The notes: generated by a model from the letters alone, not told the origin. Numbered from the stretch's first letter, positions 1 to 6,231 are shown. The stretch is 12,859 nucleotides of DNA from an uncultured Rikenella sp. (GCF_910579375.1 NZ_CAJTUJ010000048.1:1-12859); one strand, 5' to 3'. Numbers and translations are program-made.

Positions 1-755
1 ACGGAGCCGATTTTACCCGCCATGAGCTCTTCGGCGAGCTGTTGCAGGTCGGCGTCGATGGTGCAGGTGATCGCCTCGCCCGGCACCGGAAGGGTGTCGT
101 AACGCCCGTCGGCATACGATCCTTTGGGCATGCCGTAGACGTCGACGAGTTCGACTTTCACCCCTTTTTTCCCGCGCAGGTACTGCTCGTAGGACTTCTC
201 GATGCCGCTCTTGCCGATGTAGTCGCCCATGCGGTAATAGGGGTCGCGTTTGATGGTGGCTTCATCGACTTCGTTGATGTAGCCGAGGAGGTTGCCGGCG
301 ATCTTCCGGGGATAGGTGCGCGAGGTGCGGTATTGGGTATAGAAACCGACGAGGTGGCGTTCGTCGAGTTTGAATTTCACCTCTTTGGGGAGCTGTTTGA
401 AGATCATCGAGGGGCGCCGTTTGGAGTACCGCCGGGCTTTGTCGAGGGCTTTGCGGATATCTTCGACGGTGACGCCCAAGGTCTCGGCGAGGAAAACGGT
501 GTCGAAGGGTTCGACGTCGCGCGGAATGACCATCAGGTCGTAGGATTCGGTGCTCTGGACGAGGAATTCGCCGTTCCGGTCGTAGACTTCGCCGCGCGAG
601 GGGTACTGCACCATGTAGCGCATGGCGTTGTTCCGGGCGTACTCTTTGTAGGAGCTGTCCACGACCTGGATCCAAAAGAGGCGGCCGACGAGAACGAGCA
701 CGACGAGAATGAGGCCGAGGTAGAGTATCTGTTGGCGTCTGGAGGGGATATTCAT
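1..755 (-). CDS. mrdA: Penicillin-binding protein 2 (peptidoglycan transpeptidase), N-terminal part
   Basis: This is the first 251 residues of a class B penicillin-binding protein of the PBP2 type, which cross-links peptidoglycan during lateral wall growth with RodA and the Mre proteins. The chosen ATG at 755-753 gives MNIPSRRQQILYLGLILVVL, a short cytoplasmic tail and one membrane anchor (about residues 9-29). The family motif PSRGEVYDRNGEFLV follows, then the dimerisation/pedestal region with GNLLGYINEV and MGDYIGKSGIEKSYEQYLRG, and TLPVPGEAITCTIDADLQQL near the edge. The catalytic SxxK, SxN and KTG motifs lie outside the window, so only the 5' part is seen. It starts 31 bases after the mreD stop and is probably co-transcribed with it. 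No strong ribosome binding site is visible, as is common in Bacteroidetes. The identification rests on sequence motifs and on the conserved mreC-mreD-mrdA order. Confidence 0.95.
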   Translation of the reverse strand, partial: MNIPSRRQQILYLGLILVVLVLVGRLFWIQVVDSSYKEYARNNAMRYMVQYPSRGEVYDRNGEFLVQSTESYDLMVIPRDVEPFDTVFLAETLGVTVEDIRKALDKARRYSKRRPSMIFKQLPKEVKFKLDERHLVGFYTQYRTSRTYPRKIAGNLLGYINEVDEATIKRDPYYRMGDYIGKSGIEKSYEQYLRGKKGVKVELVDVYGMPKGSYADGRYDTLPVPGEAITCTIDADLQQLAEELMAGKIGS

Positions 756-786
756 GGACTTTCGTTGCAAACTAAAGGAGGGGGAA

Positions 787-1299
787 TCAGGCTTTCACTG
801 CGGTACGAACGAGCGGGAGGTGCAAAAAGTATATGATTCCGATGCTGAATATCGAGCTGAGCACGATACGGAGTGCGATCATCCACACCGCTCCCGAAGG
901 ATCTTCGAGGATAAAAAACGGAAGGTTGAAGAGCAGGACGAGGGCGGTGACATAGCGCAGAAAACGGGATGTCCCGACGCGCCCCGCCGTAGGTATCCCT
1001 CCTTCGTAAATGAGTTCTTTGCCGAGAAAAAGCCCGACGACGGTCGGTCGCACGAATGCGAGCCACGTGGATGCGATGGTCTGCAACCCTGCCGTCCCGG
1101 ACATGAAGTCCACGGCGGCTCCGCTCCCGAAGCCGAGCATCAGCAAGAGCCATCCCGGCGTATCTAACGGCAGGAGGATGATGAACATGATGTAGATGTA
1201 CGGGTTCACCACGCCGCCGAGGTTGATGTTGTCGAAGACGAACTCCTGAAGAATGAGCAGGAGCAGGAAAATTGCGGTGTATTCCAAAAACCGGATCAT
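787..1299 (-). CDS. mreD: Rod shape-determining protein MreD
   Basis: A 170-residue, very hydrophobic inner-membrane protein placed exactly where mreD is expected. MreD links the cytoplasmic MreB filament and periplasmic MreC to the peptidoglycan synthesis complex. Stretches such as residues 8-25 (TAIFLLLLILQEFVF region), IYIMFIILLPL, GWLLLMLGFGSGAAVDF, VTALVLLFNLPFFI and SSIFSIGIIYFLHL look like about five to six membrane segments. The sequence itself is poorly conserved, as is usual for this family, so context carries weight. Its ATG overlaps the mreC stop in an ATGA arrangement (1296-1299), which implies translational coupling. mrdA follows 31 bases downstream. Confidence 0.93.
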   Translation of the reverse strand: MIRFLEYTAIFLLLLILQEFVFDNINLGGVVNPYIYIMFIILLPLDTPGWLLLMLGFGSGAAVDFMSGTAGLQTIASTWLAFVRPTVVGLFLGKELIYEGGIPTAGRVGTSRFLRYVTALVLLFNLPFFILEDPSGAVWMIALRIVLSSIFSIGIIYFLHLPLVRTAVKA

Positions 1300-2228
1300 G
1301 GTCGCCCTCCTTCTTCTGTTCCGTCCGAAATGCCGAAGTTATTGCCGCCGCTTCCGGCCACCGAGGCTGCAGTCTGGTCGCTGATGCCGGTCTCGGCATT
1401 CCCGACGGTGCTCTCCAGGGCGCGCCGCTCTTCCTGTTCGAGGTAGTGCACGGCGTAGACGCGGCGAAGCCGTGCGAGGTCGGTAAAGAGCCGCACGCGG
1501 ACTTTATAGAATGTCCCGTTGACCATCTCGAAGCTCTCGACGGTGCCGATGGGCTGGTCGGGCGGAAAGATATACGAATAGTTGGTGGTCACGACGGTAT
1601 CGCCGACCTCCATGTCGGCGTATTTGGGAATCTCGTCGAGGATGACTTCGCGGTGGTTGAGCCCGTCCCAATAGATGGAGCCGAAGAAGTCGCTCCCCTG
1701 TATCCGTCCGCTGGTGCGGAAATCCCGGGTGTTGAGAATGGAGACGGCGACGGAGAAGTGGTCGGAGCAGCGCACGACGTATCCGACGATTCCGTCGTCG
1801 GCGATCAGGGCCATCTCGGGTTCGACGCCATCAACGGTTCCGCGGTCGATGGTGATGTAGTTTTCGCGTTTGCTGATGCTGTTCCGGATGACGCGGGCGG
1901 GCTGATAGCGATACTGTTGGAGGAGTTCGGCGACGGGGATCGAATCGTCGACTGCGGTGTGTCCCAATACGGGCGTGACGGGCTGGGGCAGGCTCCTCAG
2001 CCGGGCGATTTCGTCGAGCAGCCGCCGGTTCTCGGCGCGCAGGCTGAAGTATTCGCCGATGTCGGCGAGTTTGTCGTAGATACCGCTGACGAGCCGGTCG
2101 GAAGCTCCGGCGATGCGGGCTTTCTGGTAGAGGTTGCTGTGGAGGAATACGCCGATAGCTATCGCTTCGAGGGCGATAAACAGGAGGACGTAGTAGATCC
2201 GTTTGAGAAAAAGAAGTAGTTTCAGCAA
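1296..2228 (-). CDS. mreC: Rod shape-determining protein MreC
   Basis: A 310-residue MreC. It has a short cytoplasmic start, one membrane segment (about residues 11-28, YYVLLFIALEAIAIGVFL), a coiled-coil-like stretch (about 45-78, with IGEYFSLRAENRRLLDEIARL), then the beta-rich periplasmic core. Core motifs include NYITIDRGTVDGVEPEMALI, GIVGYVV and SDFFGSIYWDG. MreC bridges MreB, MreD and PBP2. The tail after about residue 255 is low complexity (Ala/Gly/Ser/Glu) and probably disordered. No ATG fits: the frame begins at TTG (2228-2226) giving (M)LKLLLFLKRIYYV, which matches the family's usual start. A strong initiation signal is not visible. In most relatives mreC follows mreB closely; here about 1 kb of repeat-rich DNA separates them. 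The 4-base overlap with mreD shows coupling downstream. Confidence 0.94.
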   Translation of the reverse strand: MLKLLLFLKRIYYVLLFIALEAIAIGVFLHSNLYQKARIAGASDRLVSGIYDKLADIGEYFSLRAENRRLLDEIARLRSLPQPVTPVLGHTAVDDSIPVAELLQQYRYQPARVIRNSISKRENYITIDRGTVDGVEPEMALIADDGIVGYVVRCSDHFSVAVSILNTRDFRTSGRIQGSDFFGSIYWDGLNHREVILDEIPKYADMEVGDTVVTTNYSYIFPPDQPIGTVESFEMVNGTFYKVRVRLFTDLARLRRVYAVHYLEQEERRALESTVGNAETGISDQTAASVAGSGGNNFGISDGTEEGGRP

Positions 2229-2365
2229 CTCGGGTTCGTTTTTATCGTGTCGGCCGAAGCCTGTCGGGAATCCAGGGGGCGGCCTTTATTTGCGGTCGAA
2301 GAAGTGTTTGTTTCGGCACTCTTCGGGCAGAGGCGGGGACGGATTCAATGGTTTTCCCCCTGCCC

Positions 2366-2554
2366 GCCCCGGGCTACCGCAATCATACGGATGGCGCGCT
2401 GCTCGGCGTCGGCGGCGAGGGTACGGTCTGGTCTGCATGGGTGCCGGGCGGCAGCACGCGCGCCTGGCGTTTGTTGTTCGGTGCGGCGGGCATGGATCCT
2501 TCGTATGCGTACCATCGCGGCTTCGGTTTTCAGTTGCGTTGCCTCTCGGAATAA
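2366..2554 (+). pseudogene. Cassette A: headless FISUMP-like C-terminal variable region
   Basis: An open frame of 62 codons from APGYRN to GFQLRCLSE-stop. Its layout (APGYR, GALLGVG, a W-S pair, a variable middle, then GFGFQLRCLSE) matches the C-terminal end of FISUMP-type (Fibrobacter succinogenes major paralogous domain) secreted proteins of Bacteroidetes, which sit in a C-type-lectin-like fold and serve as DGR targets in some genomes. An ATG at 2348 opens the frame (MVFPLPAPGYR), but there is no signal peptide, no N-terminal domain and no promoter. The frame is nevertheless intact over the whole cassette. Compared with cassette B it has the same ends, two extra codons in the middle and many amino-acid changes between. 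It could be a silent donor cassette, a DGR variable repeat or a decaying gene fragment. The family assignment is from motif memory. Confidence 0.55.
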
Positions 2555-2576
2555 ACGGTGCCGCTCGGCACTCGAA
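2525..2576 (+). repeat. 52-bp near-identical block shared by cassettes A and B, spanning last codons, stop and hairpin
   Basis: The block begins GGTTTTCAGTTGCG and ends CTCGAA. It is the same as the reverse complement of 7077-7128 except for one silent third-base change (2539, CGT against CGC). It covers codons GFQLRCLSE, the TAA stop, three bases and a perfect hairpin. Strong conservation here next to a highly variable interior is the layout of the invariant 3' end of a DGR variable repeat. Confidence 0.9.
2558..2571 (+). other. Perfect hairpin GTGCCG-CT-CGGCAC just after the cassette A stop
   Basis: Six-base arms (GTGCCG/CGGCAC) lie 3 bases after the TAA; the stem can also be read as 5 bp with a GCTC four-base loop. 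The same hairpin lies at the same place after cassette B. In the well-studied Bordetella phage DGR a short DNA hairpin just downstream of the variable repeat is needed for target recognition. The likeness in position is real; the function here is inferred. No T-run follows, so it does not look like a terminator. Confidence 0.7.
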
Positions 2577-2600
2577 TATTGGCTGGAACTACCCCAACAA

Positions 2601-2740
2601 CCGGCAGCCGCTACCCTACTTTTTTTACCTTGGTGGGTTGGACGCCCGGGAGAAACGGCAACTCTCGAAGCGGAGCGGCGTGTTGCGAGCCGCCCGGTGG
2701 GAGGCGTTCGGCTCGCGCGATTCTTCGAACCGCAAGAAGT
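2601..2740 (+). repeat. Conserved 3' flank of cassette A (pairs with 7052 down to 6912)
   Basis: Blocks CTACCCTACTTTT, GGACGCCCGGG and a run around GCGGAGCGGCGTGTTGCG match the flank of cassette B with nearly equal spacing: the distance from stop codon to the first GCGRYTC hairpin is about 163 bases in A and 164 in B. Similarity therefore extends about 185 bp past the stop, so the copied unit is larger than a variable repeat alone. The frames across it are not convincingly coding. Confidence 0.7.
2717..2733 (+). repeat. Hairpin repeat copy A1 (GCGATTC-TTC-GAACCGC)
   Basis: Seven-base arms with one A-C mismatch and a three-base loop, followed by AAGAAGTCAGCCC. It is one of four related hairpins in the window (also at 2882, 6812 and 6919) that share arm layout, loop size and a CAAGAG-like tail. 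Confidence 0.7.
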
Positions 2741-2881
2741 CAGCCCGACCCATCACTCAAAGTTTGCCCCGTTTTTTCAAATGCGTCTTTGACGCGCCTT
2801 GTTGATGCTGTTCGCCGCCAGCGGTGAATGCAACGAGCCCCGTCGAGTTGCAGCCCGCCGCAGGGGGTGGCGGCGAACTGC

Positions 2882-2898
2882 GCGACTCTGCGAGTCGC
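2882..2898 (+). repeat. Hairpin repeat copy A2 (GCGACTC-TGC-GAGTCGC)
   Basis: A perfect 7-bp stem with a TGC loop (GCA on the other strand), preceded by GC and followed by AGGAGC. It is almost identical over about 25 bases to the copy at 6919-6935 read on the minus strand. Confidence 0.75.
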
Positions 2899-3035
2899 AG
2901 GAGCCCGGCCAACGGTTCGGCCCAATATACAACCCTAATCTCTTGTGTGCGGCCTGTCGCCCATCCCCCCGAGCGGCAAAGCCGCTGGGCGACAAGGCCG
3001 GCAACCCAAAGGGTCGCAAGAACCAGCCCAAAGCT

Positions 3036-3066
3036 CCGCCCCGTGTCCGCCTCACTGCGGCTCCGC
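3036..3066 (+). repeat. 31-bp perfect repeat shared with 6478-6508 (inverted)
   Basis: The block begins CCGCCCCGTGTCC and ends GCGGCTCCGC. It is identical over all 31 bases to the reverse complement of 6478-6508. The preceding AGCCCAAAGCT (3025-3035) is also shared, but in stretch B it is separated from the 31-mer by 12 extra bases (6509-6520, the complement of CGCCCCAGTTCT). Both copies have the same orientation relative to their cassette. Confidence 0.9.
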
Positions 3067-3086
3067 CGCTCTTTCGCGCGCCTTGC

Positions 3087-3131
3087 GCGATTCATCTATA
3101 TTCGGCTAACCGCCGGAAATAGCTGAATCGC
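3087..3131. repeat. Long imperfect inverted repeat downstream of mreB
   Basis: Arms of about 20 bases (3087-3106 and 3112-3131, GCGATTCA...TGAATCGC outside) are separated by TAACC, with two mismatches and one bulged base. It lies about 120 bases past the mreB stop in the minus-strand transcript. It could be a structured RNA, an element end or a transcript-processing site. No U-tract follows on either strand. Confidence 0.65.
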
Positions 3132-3154
3132 TCCTTTAGGCGGGGCGCGCGGCT

Positions 3155-3228
3155 GTCCTACGGGAGGGTACTGCGCTCAGGCCGCGCAGGCCCCACGTCC
3201 CGTAGACAGGAAATGCTCGCGCATTTCC
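3155..3228. other. Pair of stem-loops immediately downstream of mreB
   Basis: The arms CTACGGGA (3158-3165) and TCCCGTAG (3198-3205) enclose a GC-rich loop that can pair further. Next to it GGAAATGC (3209-3216) pairs with GCATTTCC (3221-3228), with a loop reading GCGA, a GNRA tetraloop, on the minus strand. In the mreB transcript they lie 25-100 bases after the stop. They may end or stabilise the purH-mreB message, or belong to the repeat element; no U-run supports a classic terminator. Confidence 0.5.
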
Positions 3229-3253
3229 ACTAGCAGCCTCTACCCCCTGCGCC

Positions 3254-4276
3254 CTACCGCATCAGGAAAGAGAAACGACCGATGTTCTTCAGCGCGATCC
3301 CCGTCCCCCGCGCCACCGCACGCAACGGGTCTTCCGAAACGTGGAACGGTATCCGCGTCTTTTGAAACAGCCGTTTGTCCAAACCCCGCAGCAAAGCCCC
3401 CCCACCAGCAAGGTAGATCCCGTTCTTCACGATATCCGAATACAACTCCGGCGGAATCTTTTCGAGCACCTTCATAATCGCCGCGTCGACCTTCATCAAC
3501 GACTTATCCAGCGCATGCGCCACCTCCTTGTACGACACCGGAATCTCCAGCGGCAACGAGGTGATGATGTTCGGCCCCCGCACGATGTGGTCGTCCGGCG
3601 GATTGTCCAGATTGTCGATCGCAGCCCCCACCGCAATCTTAATCTCTTCGGCCGTCCGCTCGCCTATCTTGATGTTGTGCTGCTGCCGCATGTAAGTCTG
3701 GATGTCCTCCGTGAAAACATCTCCCGCCACGTTGATCGACTCGTTGCACACAATACCGCCCAAGGATATCACAGCCACTTCGGCCGTCCCCCCTCCGATG
3801 TCGACGACCATGTGTCCCTCCGGCGCCTCGACGTCGAGCCCCATCCCCAACGCTGCCGCCATCGGTTCGTAGATCATATAGACTTCGCGCCCCCCCGCAT
3901 GCTCCGCCGAGTCGCGCACGGCACGAATCTCGACGTTGGTCGAACCGCTCGGGATGCAGATCACCATCCGGAGCGACGGACTGAACATCTTGTTCCGCGA
4001 TTTGATCATCTTGATCATCCCGCGGATCATCATCTCGGCAGCCGTAAAGTCGGCGATCACCCCGTCCCGCAGCGGCCGGATAGTCTTGATATCCTGGTGC
4101 GTCTTCCCGTGCATCTGCCGGGCCTGATTCCCGATGGCCACCGGCTGGTTGGCATGCTGGTCGAGCGCAACGATCGAGGGTTCGTCGACGACGATCTTGT
4201 CGTTATAAATAATAATGGTGTTGGCCGTCCCGAGGTCCATGGCCAACTCCTGGGTGAGGAATGAAAAGAGTCCCAT
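3254..4276 (-). CDS. mreB: Rod shape-determining protein MreB (actin-like)
   Basis: A 340-residue bacterial actin homologue that forms membrane-bound filaments guiding lateral wall synthesis. The start at 4276 (MGLFSFLTQELAMDLGTANT) was chosen because it gives the family's normal membrane-binding N-terminus and the phosphate-1 loop DLGTANT. An upstream ATG at 4342 would lie inside purH. Other motifs are VVDEPSIVAL, the phosphate-2 loop VDIGGGTAEVAVISLGGIV, EPMAAALGMGLDV, and YLAGGGALLRGLDKRL near the C-terminus. It starts only 8 bases after the purH stop, so the two are very likely co-transcribed. The usual partner mreC lies about 1 kb downstream behind a repeat-rich insertion, so mreC-mreD-mrdA may depend on read-through or on another promoter. 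Confidence 0.97.
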   Translation of the reverse strand: MGLFSFLTQELAMDLGTANTIIIYNDKIVVDEPSIVALDQHANQPVAIGNQARQMHGKTHQDIKTIRPLRDGVIADFTAAEMMIRGMIKMIKSRNKMFSPSLRMVICIPSGSTNVEIRAVRDSAEHAGGREVYMIYEPMAAALGMGLDVEAPEGHMVVDIGGGTAEVAVISLGGIVCNESINVAGDVFTEDIQTYMRQQHNIKIGERTAEEIKIAVGAAIDNLDNPPDDHIVRGPNIITSLPLEIPVSYKEVAHALDKSLMKVDAAIMKVLEKIPPELYSDIVKNGIYLAGGGALLRGLDKRLFQKTRIPFHVSEDPLRAVARGTGIALKNIGRFSFLMR

Positions 4277-4284
4277 GAGGCGGT

Positions 4285-5844
4285 TTAGTGTTTGAAGTGG
4301 CGCAATCCGGTGAATACCATGGCCATCCCGTTGGCGTTGCAATAGTCGATGGTCTCCTGGTCGCGCACCGAGCCGCCGGGCTGAATGATCGTATCAATCC
4401 CTTCGCCATGAGCGATCTCGGCGCAGTCGGCGAACGGGAAGAAGGCGTCCGAAGCGAGCACCGCACCCCGCAGGTCGAACCCGAACGACTTCGCTTTGGC
4501 AATGGCCTGTTTCAAGGCATCGACCCGCGAGGTCTGCCCGATGCCGCTGGCGAGCAGCATGCCGCCTTTGGCCAAAACGATCGCATTGGATTTCGAGTGT
4601 TTCACAATTTTGTTGGCGAAGATCAGGTCTTTCAATTCCGCATCGGTAATTCCTTTGGCCGTCACCTGTTTAGCCTCGGAATCCAGCCCCCCTACCTTCG
4701 CATCCCGCTCCTGTACGGCGACCCCGCCGAGCAGCGACCGGAACTGCCGTCCGCAGGCACAGCAACCACCTGTCCCGACCTCAGCCTTGGTTTTGAGAAT
4801 AATCCGGTTTTTCTTGGTTTCGAGAATGGCCAGCGCCTCCGGCTCATACCCCGGCGCCATAATGACTTCGAAGAAGATTTCGTTGATTTTTTCAGCCGTA
4901 GCCTTATCGACTACCCGGTTGGTAATCAACACTCCGCCGAACGCCGATACCGGGTCGCCTGCCAGCGCATCTTTCCACGCCTCGACCAAAGTCGGTCGCA
5001 CCGCCACCCCGCAGGCGTTGTTGTGCTTCATGATCACGAATGCAGCGCCGGAAGAGTCATTGGCGAATTCGCCGATGAGGTTCACCGCGGCATCCATGTC
5101 GAGCATATTATTATAGGAGATCTCCTTGCCGTGCAGCTGTTCGAACCGTTCGGACAGATCTCCGTAGAATGTCGCCGCCTGATGCGGATTTTCGCCGTAC
5201 CGCAAGTGAGTAGCTTTCTGTTCCGTAAAGCTCTGCTTGAATGCCGGAATCCCTTCGGTGCGGTTGAAGTAGTTGAAAATCGCGGTGTCGTAGTGCGAGC
5301 TCACGTTGAACGCCTCTGCCGCCAAATGCCTGCGCTGCTCCAGCGTCGTAGCGCCGTCCTGTTTGGTGATCAGGTCGAGGATATAGCCGTACTGCGCCAC
5401 ACTCGGCACAATCGCGACGTCCTTGAAGTTCTTGGCTGCGGCGCGAATGAGCGAGATCCCGCCGATGTCGATCTTCTCGATAATCTGCTGTTCGGTCGCT
5501 CCCGGCGTGGCCACGGTCTGTTCGAACGGATAGAGGTCGACGATCACGAGGTCGATCTCGGGAATTTCATACTGTGCGACCTGCTGAATATCGGTCTCGT
5601 TGTCCCTGCGGGAGAGAATACCGCCGAAGACTTTCGGATGCAGGGTCTTGACCCGCCCGCCGAGTATCGACGGATACCCGGTCAGATCCTCGACGGCATG
5701 GGCCTTGACACCCAGTTCTTCGATAAAGGTCTGTGTCCCGCCGGTCGAATATATCTTCACGCCGTGCTTATCTAACTCGCGAACGATCTCTGCCAACCCG
5801 TCCTTATAGAAGACGGAAATCAGCGCGCCTTTGATTTTTTTCAC
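4285..5844 (-). CDS. purH: Bifunctional AICAR formyltransferase / IMP cyclohydrolase PurH
   Basis: A 519-residue cytoplasmic enzyme for the last two steps of de novo purine synthesis: formylation of AICAR with 10-formyl-tetrahydrofolate, then ring closure to IMP. The N-terminal cyclohydrolase (MGS-like) domain shows KIYSTGGT, GGRVKTLHPKVFGGIL and VDLYPFEQTV. The C-terminal transformylase domain shows LRYGENPHQAA, KHNNACGVA (catalytic Lys-His pair), PVSAFGG, GQTSRVDALKQA and SDAFFPFADC. It ends in VFTGLRHFKH, the usual C-terminus. Length is slightly above typical; a short cysteine-rich stretch (about residues 355-365, TGGCCACG) precedes FRSLLGG. A TATCTTTG box 30 bases upstream is the probable -7 element. 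It heads a purH-mreB unit. Confidence 0.98.
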   Translation of the reverse strand: MKKIKGALISVFYKDGLAEIVRELDKHGVKIYSTGGTQTFIEELGVKAHAVEDLTGYPSILGGRVKTLHPKVFGGILSRRDNETDIQQVAQYEIPEIDLVIVDLYPFEQTVATPGATEQQIIEKIDIGGISLIRAAAKNFKDVAIVPSVAQYGYILDLITKQDGATTLEQRRHLAAEAFNVSSHYDTAIFNYFNRTEGIPAFKQSFTEQKATHLRYGENPHQAATFYGDLSERFEQLHGKEISYNNMLDMDAAVNLIGEFANDSSGAAFVIMKHNNACGVAVRPTLVEAWKDALAGDPVSAFGGVLITNRVVDKATAEKINEIFFEVIMAPGYEPEALAILETKKNRIILKTKAEVGTGGCCACGRQFRSLLGGVAVQERDAKVGGLDSEAKQVTAKGITDAELKDLIFANKIVKHSKSNAIVLAKGGMLLASGIGQTSRVDALKQAIAKAKSFGFDLRGAVLASDAFFPFADCAEIAHGEGIDTIIQPGGSVRDQETIDYCNANGMAMVFTGLRHFKH

Positions 5845-5873
5845 TGTCGTAAGTTGTTGTTTGTTTTAAAGTA

Positions 5874-5881
5874 CAAAGATA
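5874..5881 (-). promoter_or_regulatory. Probable purH -7 promoter box (TATCTTTG)
   Basis: It matches the Bacteroidetes -7 consensus TAnnTTTG, 30 bases before the purH ATG in an AT-rich gap. No clear TTTG -33 box lies at the expected distance, so the call rests on the -7 match and location. Confidence 0.55.
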
Positions 5882-6023
5882 CGACATTTATTTGTTTGTC
5901 GTTCAGTCAGGGAGGGGAAGAAGGCAGGAATTTTCGTCTTTTTCCGACCTCCGCGCAGGGCGCCAGCCAAGGGACTGGGCCGAGGCTGCCATCGGGCGTT
6001 TTATTGGGCCGTCGGCAGCTGGA

Positions 6024-6038
6024 GGATGCGAAGCATCC
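6024..6038. repeat. Mini-hairpin GGATGC-GAA-GCATCC
   Basis: A perfect 6-bp stem with a GAA loop on the plus strand. GNA three-base loops form unusually stable DNA mini-hairpins; this is one of several in stretch B. Confidence 0.6.
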
Positions 6039-6088
6039 GTCGAAAGTTTTTCTGGTTCTCTTTGTTCACAACCGACGCTGCCAGCGAG

Positions 6089-6117
6089 GGCAATGCAAAC
6101 GCAGTTTGCCAATTGCC
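6089..6117. repeat. Twelve-pair hairpin with GCA loop
   Basis: GGCAAT plus GCAAAC pair with GTTTGC and ATTGCC around a GCA loop; two extra bases (CA) bulge on the right arm. It has the same loop type as the neighbouring hairpins. Confidence 0.6.
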
Positions 6118-6145
6118 GAGCGGCGAGGAGGAAGGCGAAGCCAAC

Positions 6146-6160
6146 GAGAACAGTACCCTC
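6146..6160 (-). repeat. Short match GAGGGTACTG-TT-CTC to 3164-3178
   Basis: On the minus strand this reads GAGGGTACTGTTCTC against GAGGGTACTGCGCTC at 3164-3178. It is short and could be chance alone, but it falls in the same order after the 31-bp match in both stretches. Confidence 0.4.
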
Positions 6161-6187
6161 AAATCGACGCGCGCCGACGCCTTAAAA

Positions 6188-6231
6188 GGGAAATCGTCAA
6201 AATGCACTTGTGCGTTTTGGCAGGATTTCCC
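6188..6231. repeat. 44-base hairpin (GGGAAATC...GATTTCCC)
   Basis: Eight outer pairs (6188-6195 with 6224-6231), then CAAAA/TTTTG (6198-6202 with 6215-6219), one G-T pair and GCAC/GTGC around TT. It is an almost continuous fold inside stretch B. No gene is seen on it. Confidence 0.65.

Larger units (their letters stand above)
2229..3253. repeat. Gene-free stretch A between mreB and mreC: orphan variable-region cassette plus hairpin-rich repeat element
   Basis: About 1.0 kb with no convincing complete gene. From left to right it holds 130 bp of plain mreC leader and the headless cassette A (2366-2554). Next is a 3' flank shared with stretch B (2555 to about 2740), then hairpins of the GCGRYTC family at 2717 and 2882. 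A 31-bp perfect match to stretch B (3036-3066) is followed by a long imperfect inverted repeat (3087-3131), a large stem-loop (3155-3207) and an 8-bp stem with a GCGA loop on the minus strand (3209-3228). Short matches to stretch B occur in the same order relative to the cassette, so A and B look like diverged copies of one element. I infer that it was inserted into the mre operon; mobility was not shown. Confidence 0.6.

Noticed and set aside
1272..2219. Large plus-strand frames opposite mreC, purH, mreB and others
   Set aside because: They are shadows of well-supported minus-strand genes; their translations show no family features.
2555..2740. Integron cassette with an attC site
   Set aside because: The cassettes are headless and in opposite orientations. 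The hairpin after the stop is short and perfect, without the R/L box layout, and there is no integrase.
2203..2805. Long plus-strand open frames of about 180-200 codons across cassette A
   Set aside because: They start inside mreC or its leader on the other strand and read the cassette in the wrong frame. They also cross hairpins and repeats, so they look like open frames of GC-rich DNA. The parallel frame in B is open for the same reason.
4277..4342. Longer mreB start at 4342
   Set aside because: It would lie inside purH and add 22 residues unlike any MreB; the start at 4276 gives the normal MGLFSF N-terminus.
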